64,000 bases of DNA from Bacteroidales bacterium (GTDB taxonomy: Bacteria; Bacteroidota; Bacteroidia; Bacteroidales; UBA932). Of this stretch, positions 1 through 8,100 are shown in pieces (positions within the stretch are counted from its first letter, which is position 1; the number at the start of each line of letters is the position of its first letter). The position numbers and the translations under genes are program-made. The notes under the pieces were generated by a model that saw only the letters and a list, made by a program, of their open reading frames with translations, did not search any database and was not told the origin of the DNA. The stretch covers positions 1 through 64,000 of the forward strand of contig JAKSJZ010000001.1 in NCBI GenBank assembly GCA_024401995.1, given 5' to 3'.

Positions 1-346
1 GGTTCATCTTCTTGCGTCCGCTTTCACCCTCCATCTGGAGTTTGCGGAAGTAAGGTACGAACACTCCGAGCAACTGGATGACGATGGATGCCGAAATGTA
101 GGGCATCACACCCAGCGCAAAGATGGAGGCATTGCCGAACGCACCGCCGGAGAACATGTTCAGGAGGCCTACAAGACCTTCCTGAGTGTTGCTCTGGAGC
201 TGTGCAAGTCCGCTGGCGTCGATACCGGGGAGTACCACGAAGCACCCCAGGCGGTAAATCAGCACCAGGAGGAAGGTATAACCCAACCTCTTGCGCAATT
301 CCTCAATCTTGAAGATGTTTTTGATTGTCTCTATGAACTTCTTCAT
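1..346 (-). CDS. secY: Protein translocase subunit SecY, N-terminal part (cut by window edge)
   Basis: SecY is the channel subunit of the Sec translocon in the inner membrane. The reverse strand from the ATG at 346 reads MKKFIETIKNIFKIEELR, then a first membrane span (GYTFLLVLIYRLG), a plug-like segment rich in Gly, Asn and Phe (LLNMFSGGAF), a second span starting ALGVMPYISASI, and the start of the first cytoplasmic loop (GESGRKK). These are the standard SecY N-terminal landmarks. About 115 residues are present; the remaining three quarters lie beyond position 1. It follows rplO by 8 bases, the usual last position of an spc operon. Family assignment is secure. Confidence 0.95.
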   Translation of the reverse strand, partial: MKKFIETIKNIFKIEELRKRLGYTFLLVLIYRLGCFVVLPGIDASGLAQLQSNTQEGLVGLLNMFSGGAFGNASIFALGVMPYISASIVIQLLGVFVPYFRKLQMEGESGRKKMN

Positions 347-354
347 CGTATTGA

Positions 355-804
355 CTATTCAGCGACCACAGCCTTCCCGCCGGCAGCCTCGATCTTGGCG
401 ATCGCGGACTTGGAGAAAGCGTCTGCGGTGATGGTTAAAGCCGTCTTGATGTCGCCTTTGCCGAGAACCTTGACGAGTTCATTCTTGGATGCAAGTCCCG
501 CAGCCTTGATGTCCTCCACGTTGACGGTCTTGAGCTTCGCGGCAACCGCAACCTGCTCGATTGCGGCCACGTTGACGGCCTTGTACTCTATGCGCGTGGG
601 ATTCTTGAAGCCGAACTTGGGCAGACGGCGCTGAAGGGGCATCTGGCCGCCCTCGAAGCCAACCTTGTGCTCGTATCCGGCGCGGGCCTTTGCGCCCTTG
701 GTTCCGCGGGTGGCCGTACCGCCCTTTCCGGAACCCTGACCGCGACCTACGCGCTTCGTGTTATTGGTGGAACCCTTTGCAGGGGTCAAATTTGAAAGTT
801 TCAT
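355..804 (-). CDS. rplO: 50S ribosomal protein L15
   Basis: L15 binds 23S rRNA and helps late assembly of the large subunit. The 149-residue product begins [20 protein letters not shown] and continues with the Gly/Arg/Lys-rich stretch [20 protein letters not shown] typical of L15 N termini, followed by the [17 protein letters not shown] signature around residues 50-66. Length is normal for the family. It lies 14 bases after rpmD and 8 before secY, and is surely co-transcribed with them. Nothing unusual was seen. Confidence 0.97.
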   Translation of the reverse strand: MKLSNLTPAKGSTNNTKRVGRGQGSGKGGTATRGTKGAKARAGYEHKVGFEGGQMPLQRRLPKFGFKNPTRIEYKAVNVAAIEQVAVAAKLKTVNVEDIKAAGLASKNELVKVLGKGDIKTALTITADAFSKSAIAKIEAAGGKAVVAE

Positions 805-818
805 CTTTGCGTCCTCCT

Positions 819-998
819 TTAGATTTTCTCGATTTTCAAAAGGTGAGCGACACGTGAAATCTGGCCCTTTGCGACGGGCGTCTCCTCAACGATGACGCTC
901 TGGTTCATCCTGCGGATTCCAAGGCAACGAAGGTTGGCCTTCTGACGCGGATCACAGCCGTTGCTGCTGATGACCTGGGTAAGTTTTAGCTTTGCCAT
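819..998 (-). CDS. rpmD: 50S ribosomal protein L30
   Basis: This short gene encodes a 59-residue L30, a small 23S rRNA-binding protein on the large subunit. Reading the reverse strand from the ATG at 998 gives [20 protein letters not shown], then RRMNQSV and [18 protein letters not shown] before TAA. The L30 pattern of an alternating strand, a Gly-Ile-Arg-Arg-Met turn, and a C-terminal helix starting with an IxRVxHL motif is intact. Placed between rpsE (11 bases upstream) and rplO (14 bases downstream), its standard position. The length is normal for bacterial L30. Confidence 0.95.
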   Translation of the reverse strand: MAKLKLTQVISSNGCDPRQKANLRCLGIRRMNQSVIVEETPVAKGQISRVAHLLKIEKI

Positions 999-1009
999 AT
1001 CGTTTCCTC

Positions 1010-1528
1010 CTATCCGTTAAATACTTCATTCATGGTGATTCCGCGAAGACCAGCCACCGTATATGCGTCACGCATCTCGGTAAGCGCAGCAACCGTAGCC
1101 TTCACGAGGTTGTGAGGGTTGGAAGACCCCTTCGACTTCGCAAGCACGTTCTGCACTCCCGCAGATTCGAAAACCGCACGCATGGCGCCGCCGGCCTTTA
1201 CGCCGGTACCGGGAGCCGCGGGCTTCATAAACACCTTCGCCCCGCCGAAACTTGCCTCCTGCTCGTGAGGAATGGTTGTCTTGATGATGGGAATCTTCAC
1301 CAGATTCTTCTTCGCATCCTCTACGCCCTTGGCGATGGCGGCCGTAACCTCATTGGCTTTTCCAAGACCATAGCCTACAACGCCGTTCTCGTCACCTACA
1401 ACCACAATGGCAGCAAAGCGGAAATGACGACCACCCTTAGTCACCTTTGTCACTCTCTGGATGGCGACCAACCTGTCCTTGAGTTCAAGGTCGGAGGTCT
1501 TTACTCTTTTAACATTTGTATTTGCCAT
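1010..1528 (-). CDS. rpsE: 30S ribosomal protein S5
   Basis: S5 sits at the mRNA entry side of the small subunit and affects decoding accuracy. The 172-residue protein shows the double-stranded-RNA-binding-like N domain ([19 protein letters not shown], then [19 protein letters not shown]) and the C-domain hallmark [19 protein letters not shown]. Both domains are complete. It lies 10 bases after rplR and 11 before rpmD within the spc-type cluster. The start [10 protein letters not shown] fits Bacteroidales S5, which carries a short basic leader. Confidence 0.97.
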   Translation of the reverse strand: MANTNVKRVKTSDLELKDRLVAIQRVTKVTKGGRHFRFAAIVVVGDENGVVGYGLGKANEVTAAIAKGVEDAKKNLVKIPIIKTTIPHEQEASFGGAKVFMKPAAPGTGVKAGGAMRAVFESAGVQNVLAKSKGSSNPHNLVKATVAALTEMRDAYTVAGLRGITMNEVFNG

Positions 1529-1538
1529 AGCCTTTCAA

Positions 1539-1901
1539 TTAGAATTCGAGGCCACCCTCACGGGCAGCGTCTGCCAAACTTTTAACTCTACCGTGGAAAA
1601 GGTATCCTCCGCGATCGAAGGAGATTGTCTTGATTCCCTTGGCAATGGCGCGCGCCGCTATGGCCTTGCCGACAACTGCGGCGGCCTCGGTGCCGTTCTT
1701 GCCCTTGCACTGTGCTGCAAGTTCCTTGTCGTTGGATGCGGCAGCGGCAAGTGTCTTGCCCTGCTCGTCGTCGATTACCTGGACGTATATCTGCTTGTTG
1801 CTTCTGAAGACGACCATACGCGGGCGCTCAGGAGTTCCGCTGACGTGCTTGCGTATACGGTAATGAATCCTTTTTCTTCTTTCTGTTCTGTTCAATGCCA
1901 T
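1539..1901 (-). CDS. rplR: 50S ribosomal protein L18
   Basis: L18 binds 5S rRNA and anchors it to the large subunit. The 120-residue product has the basic N terminus [20 protein letters not shown], the [20 protein letters not shown] strand region and the C-terminal [20 protein letters not shown] signature. Length and order (rplF, rplR, rpsE) are standard, with 15 bases to rplF and 10 to rpsE. No anomaly. Confidence 0.97.
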   Translation of the reverse strand: MALNRTERRKRIHYRIRKHVSGTPERPRMVVFRSNKQIYVQVIDDEQGKTLAAAASNDKELAAQCKGKNGTEAAAVVGKAIAARAIAKGIKTISFDRGGYLFHGRVKSLADAAREGGLEF

Positions 1902-1916
1902 AATTGAAGTCTCCTA

Positions 1917-2477
1917 TTATTTAGCAGCAGCAGTCTTGCCGGCCTTGCGACGAAGCTGCTCACCGACGAACTTGATACCCTTGCCCTTGTAAGGCTCCGG
2001 CTTGCGGAATGTACGTATCTTGGCCGCGACCTGTCCTACAAGCTGCTTGTCGCAGCTGCGCAGTATCAGGAGCGGATTTTCACCCTTCTTGACTTCGGGG
2101 ACCTCGGCCTTCACCTCGGAAGGGAGAAGAAGCTGAATCTCGTGGGAATATCCGAGGGAGAACGTAAGAAGCTGACCTTGAGCGGCCACCTTGTAACCTA
2201 CACCCACGAACTCCTGCTTGATCTCAAAGCCGGCGGACACTCCTACCACCATATTGTGGGCCAATGCGCGGTAAAGTCCGGGCATCGAACGGTGGCGCGG
2301 GAGGTCGGTAGGCCTCGTGAACTTGATTTCCGAACCCTCAATGGTGACGGTGATGTCCGGATCCACTTTCTGGAACATCTCACCCTTCGGGCCTTTAACC
2401 TTCACCACGTTACCGGGCTGCAGCTCCGCGCTGACCCCGGCCGGAAGGTTTACAGGCAATTTACCAATTCTTGACAT
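1917..2477 (-). CDS. rplF: 50S ribosomal protein L6
   Basis: L6 lies near the GTPase-associated centre of the large subunit. The 186-residue protein begins MSRIGKLPVNLPAGV, carries VKGPKGEM in the first repeat, and ends with the family signature RTFRKPEPYKGKGIKFVGE, followed by a short basic Ala/Lys tail (RRKAGKTAAAK). Two tandem L6 folds are complete. It is separated from rpsH by 19 bases and from rplR by 15. Length is normal. Confidence 0.97.
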   Translation of the reverse strand: MSRIGKLPVNLPAGVSAELQPGNVVKVKGPKGEMFQKVDPDITVTIEGSEIKFTRPTDLPRHRSMPGLYRALAHNMVVGVSAGFEIKQEFVGVGYKVAAQGQLLTFSLGYSHEIQLLLPSEVKAEVPEVKKGENPLLILRSCDKQLVGQVAAKIRTFRKPEPYKGKGIKFVGEQLRRKAGKTAAAK

Positions 2478-2496
2478 TATACTTTGTTTTTAGTCA

Positions 2497-2892
2497 TTAA
2501 TAAACATAGCATATAACCTCGCCGCCGACATTGAGCTCCCTGGCTTCCTTGTCGGTGATGACGCCCTTGGACGTCGAGAGAATCGCGATGCCCAGTCCGT
2601 TGAGAACCCGGGGGAGATCCTTCACGTCGACATACCGGCGCAGACCGGGGGTGGATATGCGCTCAATCTTCTTGATTGCCGCCACCTTGGTCTGAGGATG
2701 ATACTTAAGGGCGATTTTTATCGTATTGTAGGGCTCGCCCTCCACAACCTTGTAGCTGAGGATGTATCCCTTCTCACACAAAATCCTGGTAATCGCGACC
2801 TTCATATTGGAAGAAGGTATCTCGACAACCTTGCGTCCCGCCATATAGGCGTTGCGGACCCGTGTAAGATAATCTGCAATTGGATCAGTCAT
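2497..2892 (-). CDS. rpsH: 30S ribosomal protein S8
   Basis: S8 is a primary 16S rRNA-binding protein and, in Escherichia coli, represses the spc operon by binding its mRNA. The 131-residue product starts [19 protein letters not shown] and ends with the S8 signature [19 protein letters not shown] around residues 98-116. Length is normal. It is 67 bases from rpsN, the widest internal gap of this ribosomal block; I saw no convincing promoter or S8-site mimic in that gap. Confidence 0.97.
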   Translation of the reverse strand: MTDPIADYLTRVRNAYMAGRKVVEIPSSNMKVAITRILCEKGYILSYKVVEGEPYNTIKIALKYHPQTKVAAIKKIERISTPGLRRYVDVKDLPRVLNGLGIAILSTSKGVITDKEARELNVGGEVICYVY

Positions 2893-2959
2893 TTTCTTTT
2901 GCTTTTAATTGAACCGACGCGCTTCGCGCGCCCGATATCCATATTGTTAATAATATTCT

Positions 2960-3229
2960 CTACCAGCTTGCTTTCTTCACGCCCGGAATAAGACCGTTGG
3001 AAGCCATCTCGCGGAACTGGATACGGCTCAAGCCGAAGGCCCTCATATATCCCTTGGGACGGCCGGTAAGCGAACAACGGTTGTGGAGGCGCACCGGAGA
3101 CGCGTTCTTGGGGAGCTTGTCCAGAGCGGCCCAGTCACCTGCTTCCTTGAGTGCCTTTCTCTTCTCTGCGTACTTGGCAACAAGCTTTGCGCGTTTAACC
3201 TCGCGGGCTTTCATTGATTCCTTTGCCAT
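2960..3229 (-). CDS. rpsN: 30S ribosomal protein S14, long zinc-free form
   Basis: S14 helps build the small-subunit head. The 89-residue protein reads [20 protein letters not shown] and carries [20 protein letters not shown], the S14 signature. It has a single Cys there and lacks the paired CxxC knuckles of the short zinc-binding form, so this is the longer, zinc-independent type. Position between rplE (6 bases away) and rpsH is standard. Confidence 0.97.
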   Translation of the reverse strand: MAKESMKAREVKRAKLVAKYAEKRKALKEAGDWAALDKLPKNASPVRLHNRCSLTGRPKGYMRAFGLSRIQFREMASNGLIPGVKKASW

Positions 3230-3235
3230 AATATA

Positions 3236-3835
3236 CTAGTTGTTATGTTTCTTAAAAGGCATTCCGAACGCGGCGAGAAGCGCGTGGCACTCCTCATCGG
3301 TCTTTGCCGTCGTAACAAACGTAATCTCGAGACCGTGAAGGCGCGGGTTCTTGTCTATGTCAACCTCGGGGAAGATAATCTGCTCCTTGAGGCCGAGCGT
3401 ATAGTTTCCGCGGCCGTCCATATTCTCGGCCACACCGTTGAAGTCACGGATACGGGGAAGAACAATCCTCACGAGCTTCTCAAGGAATTCGTACATCTTC
3501 ACGTCACGCAGGGTGACCTTCGTTCCGACGGGCATACCCTTACGGAGCTTGAAGTTGGAGATATCCTTGCGGGAAGAAGTGATGACAGCCTTCTGTCCGG
3601 TGATCAGAGCGAGCTCCTCGGCGGCCTCCTCGACAATCTTCTTGTCCTGTGTGGCATCGCCGACACCTTCGTTGATGGTTATCTTGAGAAGCTTGGGTAC
3701 GCGCATAACGGTCGTGAACCCGAACTTCTTCTTCAGGTCGGCGGCTATCTGCTCCTTGTAAAGCTTCTTGAGTGCAGGAACGTATCCTGTAGGCAGGGCC
3801 TGTGCCTCTGCGGCGGCTTTCTTTGTCTGTGCCAT
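3236..3835 (-). CDS. rplE: 50S ribosomal protein L5
   Basis: L5 binds 5S rRNA and contacts the P-site tRNA. The family core starts at about residue 18 (YVPALKKLYKEQIAADL) and includes MRVPKLLKITINEGVG and a C-terminal EVDIDKNPRLHGLEITFVTT. At 199 residues it is about 20 longer than E. coli L5, because of an Ala-rich N-terminal extension (MAQTKKAAAEAQALPTG). The next in-frame Met lies inside the conserved core, so this start is kept. Two bases separate it from rplX. Confidence 0.96.
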   Translation of the reverse strand: MAQTKKAAAEAQALPTGYVPALKKLYKEQIAADLKKKFGFTTVMRVPKLLKITINEGVGDATQDKKIVEEAAEELALITGQKAVITSSRKDISNFKLRKGMPVGTKVTLRDVKMYEFLEKLVRIVLPRIRDFNGVAENMDGRGNYTLGLKEQIIFPEVDIDKNPRLHGLEITFVTTAKTDEECHALLAAFGMPFKKHNN

Positions 3836-3837
3836 AA

Positions 3838-4152
3838 TTAAATCACCTCCCCTGATTTTTTAGCATAACGGACCTTCTTGCCATTTTCAATCCTGTGCCC
3901 GATACGGGTCGGCTTCTGGCTCTTGGGGTCGATAAGCTGAAGGTTTGAAATATGAACAGGCGCCTCCTGCTTGATGATTCCACCCTGAGGCTGCTTGCTG
4001 TTCGGTTTTGTGTGCCTGCTCACCACGTTGATTCCTTCAACGATAGCGCGGCTCTTCTCGGGAGAGACGGAAAGGACCTTCCCGGTCTTCCCCTTGTCGT
4101 TACCGGCATTCACATACACGGTATCGCCTTTCTTGATGTAAATCTTTGCCAT
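3838..4152 (-). CDS. rplX: 50S ribosomal protein L24
   Basis: L24 initiates large-subunit assembly and lies near the exit tunnel. The 104-residue product has the KOW motif near its N terminus ([20 protein letters not shown]) and [20 protein letters not shown] around residues 44-63, both L24 marks. Length is normal. It lies 12 bases after rplN and 2 before rplE. Confidence 0.97.
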   Translation of the reverse strand: MAKIYIKKGDTVYVNAGNDKGKTGKVLSVSPEKSRAIVEGINVVSRHTKPNSKQPQGGIIKQEAPVHISNLQLIDPKSQKPTRIGHRIENGKKVRYAKKSGEVI

Positions 4153-4164
4153 AATGCTTTATTG

Positions 4165-4530
4165 TTAAAGGACTTCTGGTGCCAGTGAAACAATTTTCAT
4201 ATAGTTCTCACGCAACTCCCTGGCCACAGGCCCGAAGATACGTGTGCCGCGAAGCTCTCCGGCATTGTTGAGGAGAACGCAGGCGTTTTCGTCGAAACGG
4301 ATATAGGAACCGTCAGGACGGCGGATTTCCTTCTTGGTGCGGACTATGACGGCCTTCGATACCGTGCCTTTCTTGGCCTCGGCGCCGGGAATCGCACTTT
4401 TGATGGACACGACAATCATATCTCCGACTGTCGCATAGCGGTGGTGTGTTCCGCCAAGCACGCGGATGCAAAGGACTTCCTTCGCCCCGCTGTTGTCGGC
4501 CACCTGCAAACGTGTTTCCTGCTGTATCAT
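4165..4530 (-). CDS. rplN: 50S ribosomal protein L14
   Basis: L14 forms part of the intersubunit bridge and contacts 16S rRNA. The 121-residue product begins [20 protein letters not shown] and has the signature [20 protein letters not shown] and ENACVLLNN. Length is the family standard. Its start is one base from the rpsQ stop, so translation of the two is probably coupled. Confidence 0.98.
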   Translation of the reverse strand: MIQQETRLQVADNSGAKEVLCIRVLGGTHHRYATVGDMIVVSIKSAIPGAEAKKGTVSKAVIVRTKKEIRRPDGSYIRFDENACVLLNNAGELRGTRIFGPVARELRENYMKIVSLAPEVL

Positions 4531-4531
4531 A

Positions 4532-4786
4532 CTACTTGGCTTTTTCTACGATTTCAACTAATCTCCAGTTCTTGGTCTTGCTCAGATGACGGGTCTCCAT
4601 AATACGGACGGTATCGCCCTCTCCGCACTCGTTCTTCTCATCCTGAGCCACGAACTTGGTGGTCTTCTTGACGAATTTTCCATAAAGGGGATGCATTTCC
4701 TTGCGCTCGACGGCCACAATGATGGTCTTGTCCATCTTGTTGCTGACCACAACCCCTGTTCTTTCCTTACGAAGATTTCTTTCCAT
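4532..4786 (-). CDS. rpsQ: 30S ribosomal protein S17
   Basis: S17 is a primary 16S rRNA-binding protein with an OB fold. The 84-residue sequence contains [20 protein letters not shown] and the C-terminal signature [20 protein letters not shown]. Length is normal. It sits 2 bases after rpmC and 1 base before rplN. Confidence 0.97.
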   Translation of the reverse strand: MERNLRKERTGVVVSNKMDKTIIVAVERKEMHPLYGKFVKKTTKFVAQDEKNECGEGDTVRIMETRHLSKTKNWRLVEIVEKAK

Positions 4787-4788
4787 GG

Positions 4789-4983
4789 TTAGTTCTGTTT
4801 TTCTTTTTCAGCAAGGATAGTGATCATAAGAGCTATATCCCTTCTGGTCTTTTTAAACTTGGAAGTGTCCTCAAGCGGAGAAATCGCGTGATTGATCTTC
4901 ATTGTGTCGAGATTGCCCTTCTCGATTTGAATACGGTCGCGGAGGTCTGCTACAGACATCTCGCGGGCTTCTGATGCTTTCAT
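4789..4983 (-). CDS. rpmC: 50S ribosomal protein L29
   Basis: L29 lies at the peptide exit site, near the docking place of trigger factor and SRP. Starting at the ATG at 4983 gives a 64-residue protein [20 protein letters not shown] with the two-helix L29 pattern and the [20 protein letters not shown] segment. An upstream ATG at 4998 would add MERIK, but the family normally begins with a Met-Lys-x-x-Glu-x-Arg motif, so the inner start is preferred. It follows rplP directly. Confidence 0.94.
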   Translation of the reverse strand: MKASEAREMSVADLRDRIQIEKGNLDTMKINHAISPLEDTSKFKKTRRDIALMITILAEKEKQN

Positions 4984-5003
4984 CTTAATTCTCTCCACCT
5001 TTA

Positions 5004-5423
5004 TTATTCAACATAATCCCTGCGGACAACGAACTTTGTCGCAACGGGGAGCTTGTTTGCGCCCAGACGCATGGCCTCCTTGGCTACGGCCAGGGACACT
5101 CCCTCGGCCTCGAACAGGATACGGCCCGGGGTGATGGGGGCTACAAATCCGTAAGGATCGCCCTTACCCTTACCCATACGGGTATCAAGAGGCTTCTTCG
5201 TTACGGGCTTGACAGGGAAGACCCTGATCCAAATCTGGCCCTCACGGTTCATATAACGCGAGATGGCCTGACGGGCAGCCTCAATCTGCTGTGCTGTAAG
5301 CCAGCAATTTTCAAGGGTCTTGATGCCGAAAGAACCGAATGCGAGCTGATTCCCCCTCTGCGAGAGACCCTTCATGCGGTTCTTCTGTTCCCTTCTGAAT
5401 TTGGTTCTTTTTGGTTGTAACAT
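5004..5423 (-). CDS. rplP: 50S ribosomal protein L16
   Basis: L16 shapes the A-site region and is a late assembly protein. The 139-residue protein starts [19 protein letters not shown] and holds both L16 signatures: [20 protein letters not shown] and [20 protein letters not shown]. It is here the first gene of its transcription unit: the expected upstream neighbour rpsC lies about 11.8 kb away at 17224, and a Bacteroidota promoter lies at 5469-5499. The protein itself is complete and ordinary; the position is what is odd. Confidence 0.97.
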   Translation of the reverse strand: MLQPKRTKFRREQKNRMKGLSQRGNQLAFGSFGIKTLENCWLTAQQIEAARQAISRYMNREGQIWIRVFPVKPVTKKPLDTRMGKGKGDPYGFVAPITPGRILFEAEGVSLAVAKEAMRLGANKLPVATKFVVRRDYVE

Positions 5424-5468
5424 CGCTGTATTACTTTAAAATTGTTTGTTCTTTTTGTCAAAGGGCTG

Positions 5469-5499
5469 CAAATGTATAAAAAGTTTTTATATCCACAAA
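5469..5499 (-). promoter_or_regulatory. Promoter of the rplP-secY ribosomal block
   Basis: On the reverse strand TTTG (5496-5499) is followed after exactly 19 bases by TACATTTG (5469-5476), matching the Bacteroidota primary-sigma consensus TTTG-N19/21-TAnnTTTG. Transcription should start near 5463, about 40 bases before the rplP ATG at 5423. This accounts for expression of the second ribosomal block without the S10 promoter. Confidence 0.75.
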
Positions 5500-5618
5500 A
5501 TATTTTTGCACTTTTTCGACCGGAAATTCTTACACCCAAAGTCTGTGCCTGCAACGAGTTACGTAACCTGCTCAAAAATTTCCGGAACCTTTTTCGACGT
5601 GAAATCCGCAGAATTTCC

Positions 5619-5626
5619 TAACTTTG
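5619..5626 (+). promoter_or_regulatory. -7 box for the DUF4294 gene, likely leaderless
   Basis: TAACTTTG matches TAnnTTTG and ends 8 bases before the ATG at 5635. No good TTG is seen 19-21 bases upstream. If transcription starts 5-9 bases after the box, the mRNA has little or no leader. Confidence 0.5.
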
Positions 5627-5634
5627 ACACACAA

Positions 5635-6342
5635 ATGTCGCGGTTCAAGGTCATAACGGTTGTCGCGGCGGCGCTCCTGCTGGTGACCGTCGCGGAGGCA
5701 CGCCCCCGCAGGAGGCCCCCCGCCGTCCGCCCCCCGTCCGGAGAACCGATGGCCTTCGTCCTTGACAACGGCGACACGGTCTTCGTGGACGAGATTGACC
5801 CGGTGTGGTGTTTCCCGAAAGGGTACAGGCCTCCCCGCGGGAAGAACTGGAGGAAACACTACAAGCTGGTCTATAATTTCAACAAGGTTTACCCCTATGC
5901 GCTTGTCGCCCGCAAGTACATCGCCCAGGTTGACAGCACCATAAAGGCCGATGCCACCAAGAGGTCGGAGCGCTCAAGATACATATCCGACGTGGAGAAG
6001 GAACTGTTCAAGCTGTTCGAAAAGGACATCCGCAACGTCACGATAAGCCAGGGGCTGATCCTGATGCGCCTTCTGGACCGGGAGTGCGGGATGTGCGTCT
6101 ATGACATAATCAAGACCTACGAGAACGGCTTCACCGCCGGTTTCTGGCAGATGGTGGCAATCCTGTTCTCCCAGAACCTGAAGACAAGATACGACCCCGC
6201 CGGCAAGGATTCCGAAATAGAAGAGCTGGTGAAAATCTGGGAGAGCGGGCGCTGGAACACCCTATACTACTCCATTTTTATGGAAATGCCGCCCAAGACC
6301 GTCATAAAGTCTGAACGCCTCCACAGCATCGTCCGCCACTAG
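5635..6342 (+). CDS. DUF4294 family protein, secreted or periplasmic, unknown function
   Basis: The 235-residue product starts at the ATG at 5635 with a clear signal peptide (MSRFKVITVVAAALLLVTVA, then EARP). After a Pro/Arg-rich stretch comes a segment beginning AFVLDNGDTVFVDEIDPV and a helical domain: YPYALVARKYI, VEKELFKLFEKD, ISQGLILMRLLDRE, FTAGFWQM and TRYDPAGKD. That matches my memory of DUF4294, a Bacteroidota-only family of unknown role. An in-frame extension to 5446 runs through the -7 box and is rejected. The stop codon interlocks with that of lpxH in the palindrome CTAG at 6339-6342. It is the gene next to the break in the ribosomal array. Confidence 0.82.
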   Translation: MSRFKVITVVAAALLLVTVAEARPRRRPPAVRPPSGEPMAFVLDNGDTVFVDEIDPVWCFPKGYRPPRGKNWRKHYKLVYNFNKVYPYALVARKYIAQVDSTIKADATKRSERSRYISDVEKELFKLFEKDIRNVTISQGLILMRLLDRECGMCVYDIIKTYENGFTAGFWQMVAILFSQNLKTRYDPAGKDSEIEELVKIWESGRWNTLYYSIFMEMPPKTVIKSERLHSIVRH

Positions 6343-7061
6343 GCGCGGTTGGACAGCGTCTTGCCGTCAAAATATGCGTGCGGAGTACCGCCTCTCATCC
6401 AATCCCCCAGAATGAGCAGCCTGGCCCCTCCGGGAAGTTCGGTATCGACAATGTCGTGGAAATGGCCGAATATGAAATAGTCCGCCTCGGCGACGTGCTC
6501 CGCGGCATACTGATACAACGGTTCCCCGGGCCCGCGGAAACGGTATCTGGAATGTTCCTCACGGTTGGAGGCAGACCATCCGTGGCCTATGCCGAACGCA
6601 ATCCTGGGATGGAGCGCCGCAAAAAGCCTCTGACATACGCGGCTGCGGAAAATGCGCAGCATCAGTCTGTAACCGAAAGTCAGCCTGCCGAGGCCGTCTC
6701 CGTGGCCCAGGCAGAAGCGCGCCCCTTCTATCGTAACATAGGAGGGCTGCTCCAATTTCTTCATTCCAAGACTCTCGAAGTGGGAAAAGCACCACATATC
6801 GTGATTGCCGGAGAAGAAGCACACCTCGACTCCGGCATCGACAAGGGCTATGAGTTCGGCCAGCACCCTTCCGCCAAGCCTCGGAATCACGTCCTTGTAC
6901 TCGAACCAGAAATCCCAGATGTCGCCCAGAAGATAGACGGCACGGGAGTCGCGCGGGATACCTTTAAGAAAAGCCACGAAGCGCCTCTCCCTCTCATCCG
7001 GATCGCCCATACGCAGTCCGAGATGGACGTCGGCCACAAAATATACTCCTTTTCGTGTCAT
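6339..7061 (-). CDS. lpxH: UDP-2,3-diacylglucosamine pyrophosphohydrolase (LpxH-like)
   Basis: LpxH removes UMP from UDP-2,3-diacylglucosamine to give lipid X in lipid A synthesis, at the inner face of the membrane. The 240-residue protein carries calcineurin-like metallophosphoesterase motifs: DVHLG (D11, H13), GDIWDFW (G46-D47), GNHD (85-88), HGDG, and GHFHD near the C terminus. Start at ATG 7061, which overlaps the uppP stop in ATGA. Longer starts upstream would add a basic 12-residue tail and overlap uppP more deeply. It is the last gene of ftsX-DUF3098-uppP-lpxH. Bacteroidota LpxH belongs to a divergent branch, so other metallophosphatase roles are possible but less likely. Confidence 0.85.
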   Translation of the reverse strand: MTRKGVYFVADVHLGLRMGDPDERERRFVAFLKGIPRDSRAVYLLGDIWDFWFEYKDVIPRLGGRVLAELIALVDAGVEVCFFSGNHDMWCFSHFESLGMKKLEQPSYVTIEGARFCLGHGDGLGRLTFGYRLMLRIFRSRVCQRLFAALHPRIAFGIGHGWSASNREEHSRYRFRGPGEPLYQYAAEHVAEADYFIFGHFHDIVDTELPGGARLLILGDWMRGGTPHAYFDGKTLSNRA

Positions 7062-7858
7062 AGGAACAGAAGAACTAACACGCCTGCGGCGGCACAATAA
7101 AGGCCGAACCAGCCGAGCCGCGACCGGCTGACCAGGGCAACCATCACCCTGCAGGCGAAGATACCGGAAACGAATGCCGCGGCAAAACCGACAGTCATAG
7201 GAAGAATCCCCGTGGAGGAAGATGACAATCCCCCGCCCACCAGATCCAGAAACGCCTCGCCCAACACCGGAACAAGTACCATAAGGAAGGAGAACTCGGC
7301 CATCCTCTTCCTGTCAACCCCGCACAGCAGGCCCGTCGCAATGGTGGTGCCGCTGCGCGAAAGGCCCGGAATCACGGCAAGCGCCTGGCCTATCCCGACC
7401 ACGAACGCCTGCCACCAGGAAATACCTCCGCGTGCAACATTCCCCCTTTCCGCAACCTTCGGGGCAATGATGTCCGAAAGGACAAGCAGCGCGGCGGTCA
7501 CAAGCAATGCGGCCCCTACGACTTCAATGGTGGAGAAAAGCGCCTCAATGCGCTCCCTGAAGAACATCCCGGCCACAAATACGGGAATCATCGACACGAT
7601 TATCTTGAGCAGATAATCGGTCTGGTCATTGTATTCGAACTTGAAAAAACCCTTGAGAAGTTCCCAAATGCGCTTCCTGAAAACAAAAATCGTCGCCAGG
7701 ACTGTCGCGCAGTGAAGCACAATCTCAAAATCGAGGTCTTCCGCGACTCCGGCGCCCAACAGCCTCCGTCCGATCTCGAGATGGCCGCTGCTGCTGACGG
7801 GAAGAAACTCCGTCAAGCCCTGGACCAACCCCAGAAGAAGCGCATGCCACCAGTCCAC
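7058..7858 (-). CDS. uppP: Undecaprenyl-diphosphatase UppP/BacA
   Basis: UppP dephosphorylates undecaprenyl pyrophosphate so the lipid carrier can be reused for peptidoglycan and surface glycans. The 266-residue membrane protein has the two family signatures: GLTEFLPVSSSGHLEIG at residues 14-30 (catalytic Glu17, His26) and PGLSRSGTTIATG near residue 165. About eight membrane segments are visible. It is 2 bases downstream of the DUF3098 gene and overlaps lpxH by 4, so it is probably translated together with these envelope genes. Confidence 0.95.
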   Translation of the reverse strand: MDWWHALLLGLVQGLTEFLPVSSSGHLEIGRRLLGAGVAEDLDFEIVLHCATVLATIFVFRKRIWELLKGFFKFEYNDQTDYLLKIIVSMIPVFVAGMFFRERIEALFSTIEVVGAALLVTAALLVLSDIIAPKVAERGNVARGGISWWQAFVVGIGQALAVIPGLSRSGTTIATGLLCGVDRKRMAEFSFLMVLVPVLGEAFLDLVGGGLSSSSTGILPMTVGFAAAFVSGIFACRVMVALVSRSRLGWFGLYCAAAGVLVLLFL

Positions 7859-7860
7859 TC

Positions 7861-8100
7861 CTACTCCTCCGTCTTCGGACGGCCGCCCATTATGGCGACA
7901 ACCTCAACAACTATGCCCGCGAGAATGACAATCGGCGCCGCCACCAGACGCCGCCAGTCGAACATCGCATAATTGAACTCCGACGGGTCCGTGACACCGC
8001 CGCCCATAAGGAGTATGTTGCCGGCTACAATCACGACAAGACCTGCCAGCATAAGTTTCAAACCCTTGCGGGTAACAGCCGATTTATCCATATAATTCAT
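7861..8100 (-). CDS. DUF3098 small membrane protein
   Basis: A 79-residue protein with two hydrophobic spans, about 14-32 (KLMLAGLVVIVAGNILLMGG) and 51-70 (AAPIVILAGIVVEVVAIM), joined by DPSEFNYAMFDWRR. In Bacteroidota the DUF3098 family typically lies between ftsX and uppP, as here; the function is unknown. It overlaps the 3' end of ftsX by 17 bases. An inner ATG three codons on (8091) would also work. The context suggests a role near the division or lipid-carrier machinery, but that is inference. Confidence 0.85.
   Translation of the reverse strand: MNYMDKSAVTRKGLKLMLAGLVVIVAGNILLMGGGVTDPSEFNYAMFDWRRLVAAPIVILAGIVVEVVAIMGGRPKTEE

Noticed and set aside
5446..5634. N-terminal extension of the DUF4294 protein
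   Set aside because: It passes through the rplP promoter and the gene's own -7 box; ATG 5635 gives a clean signal peptide.
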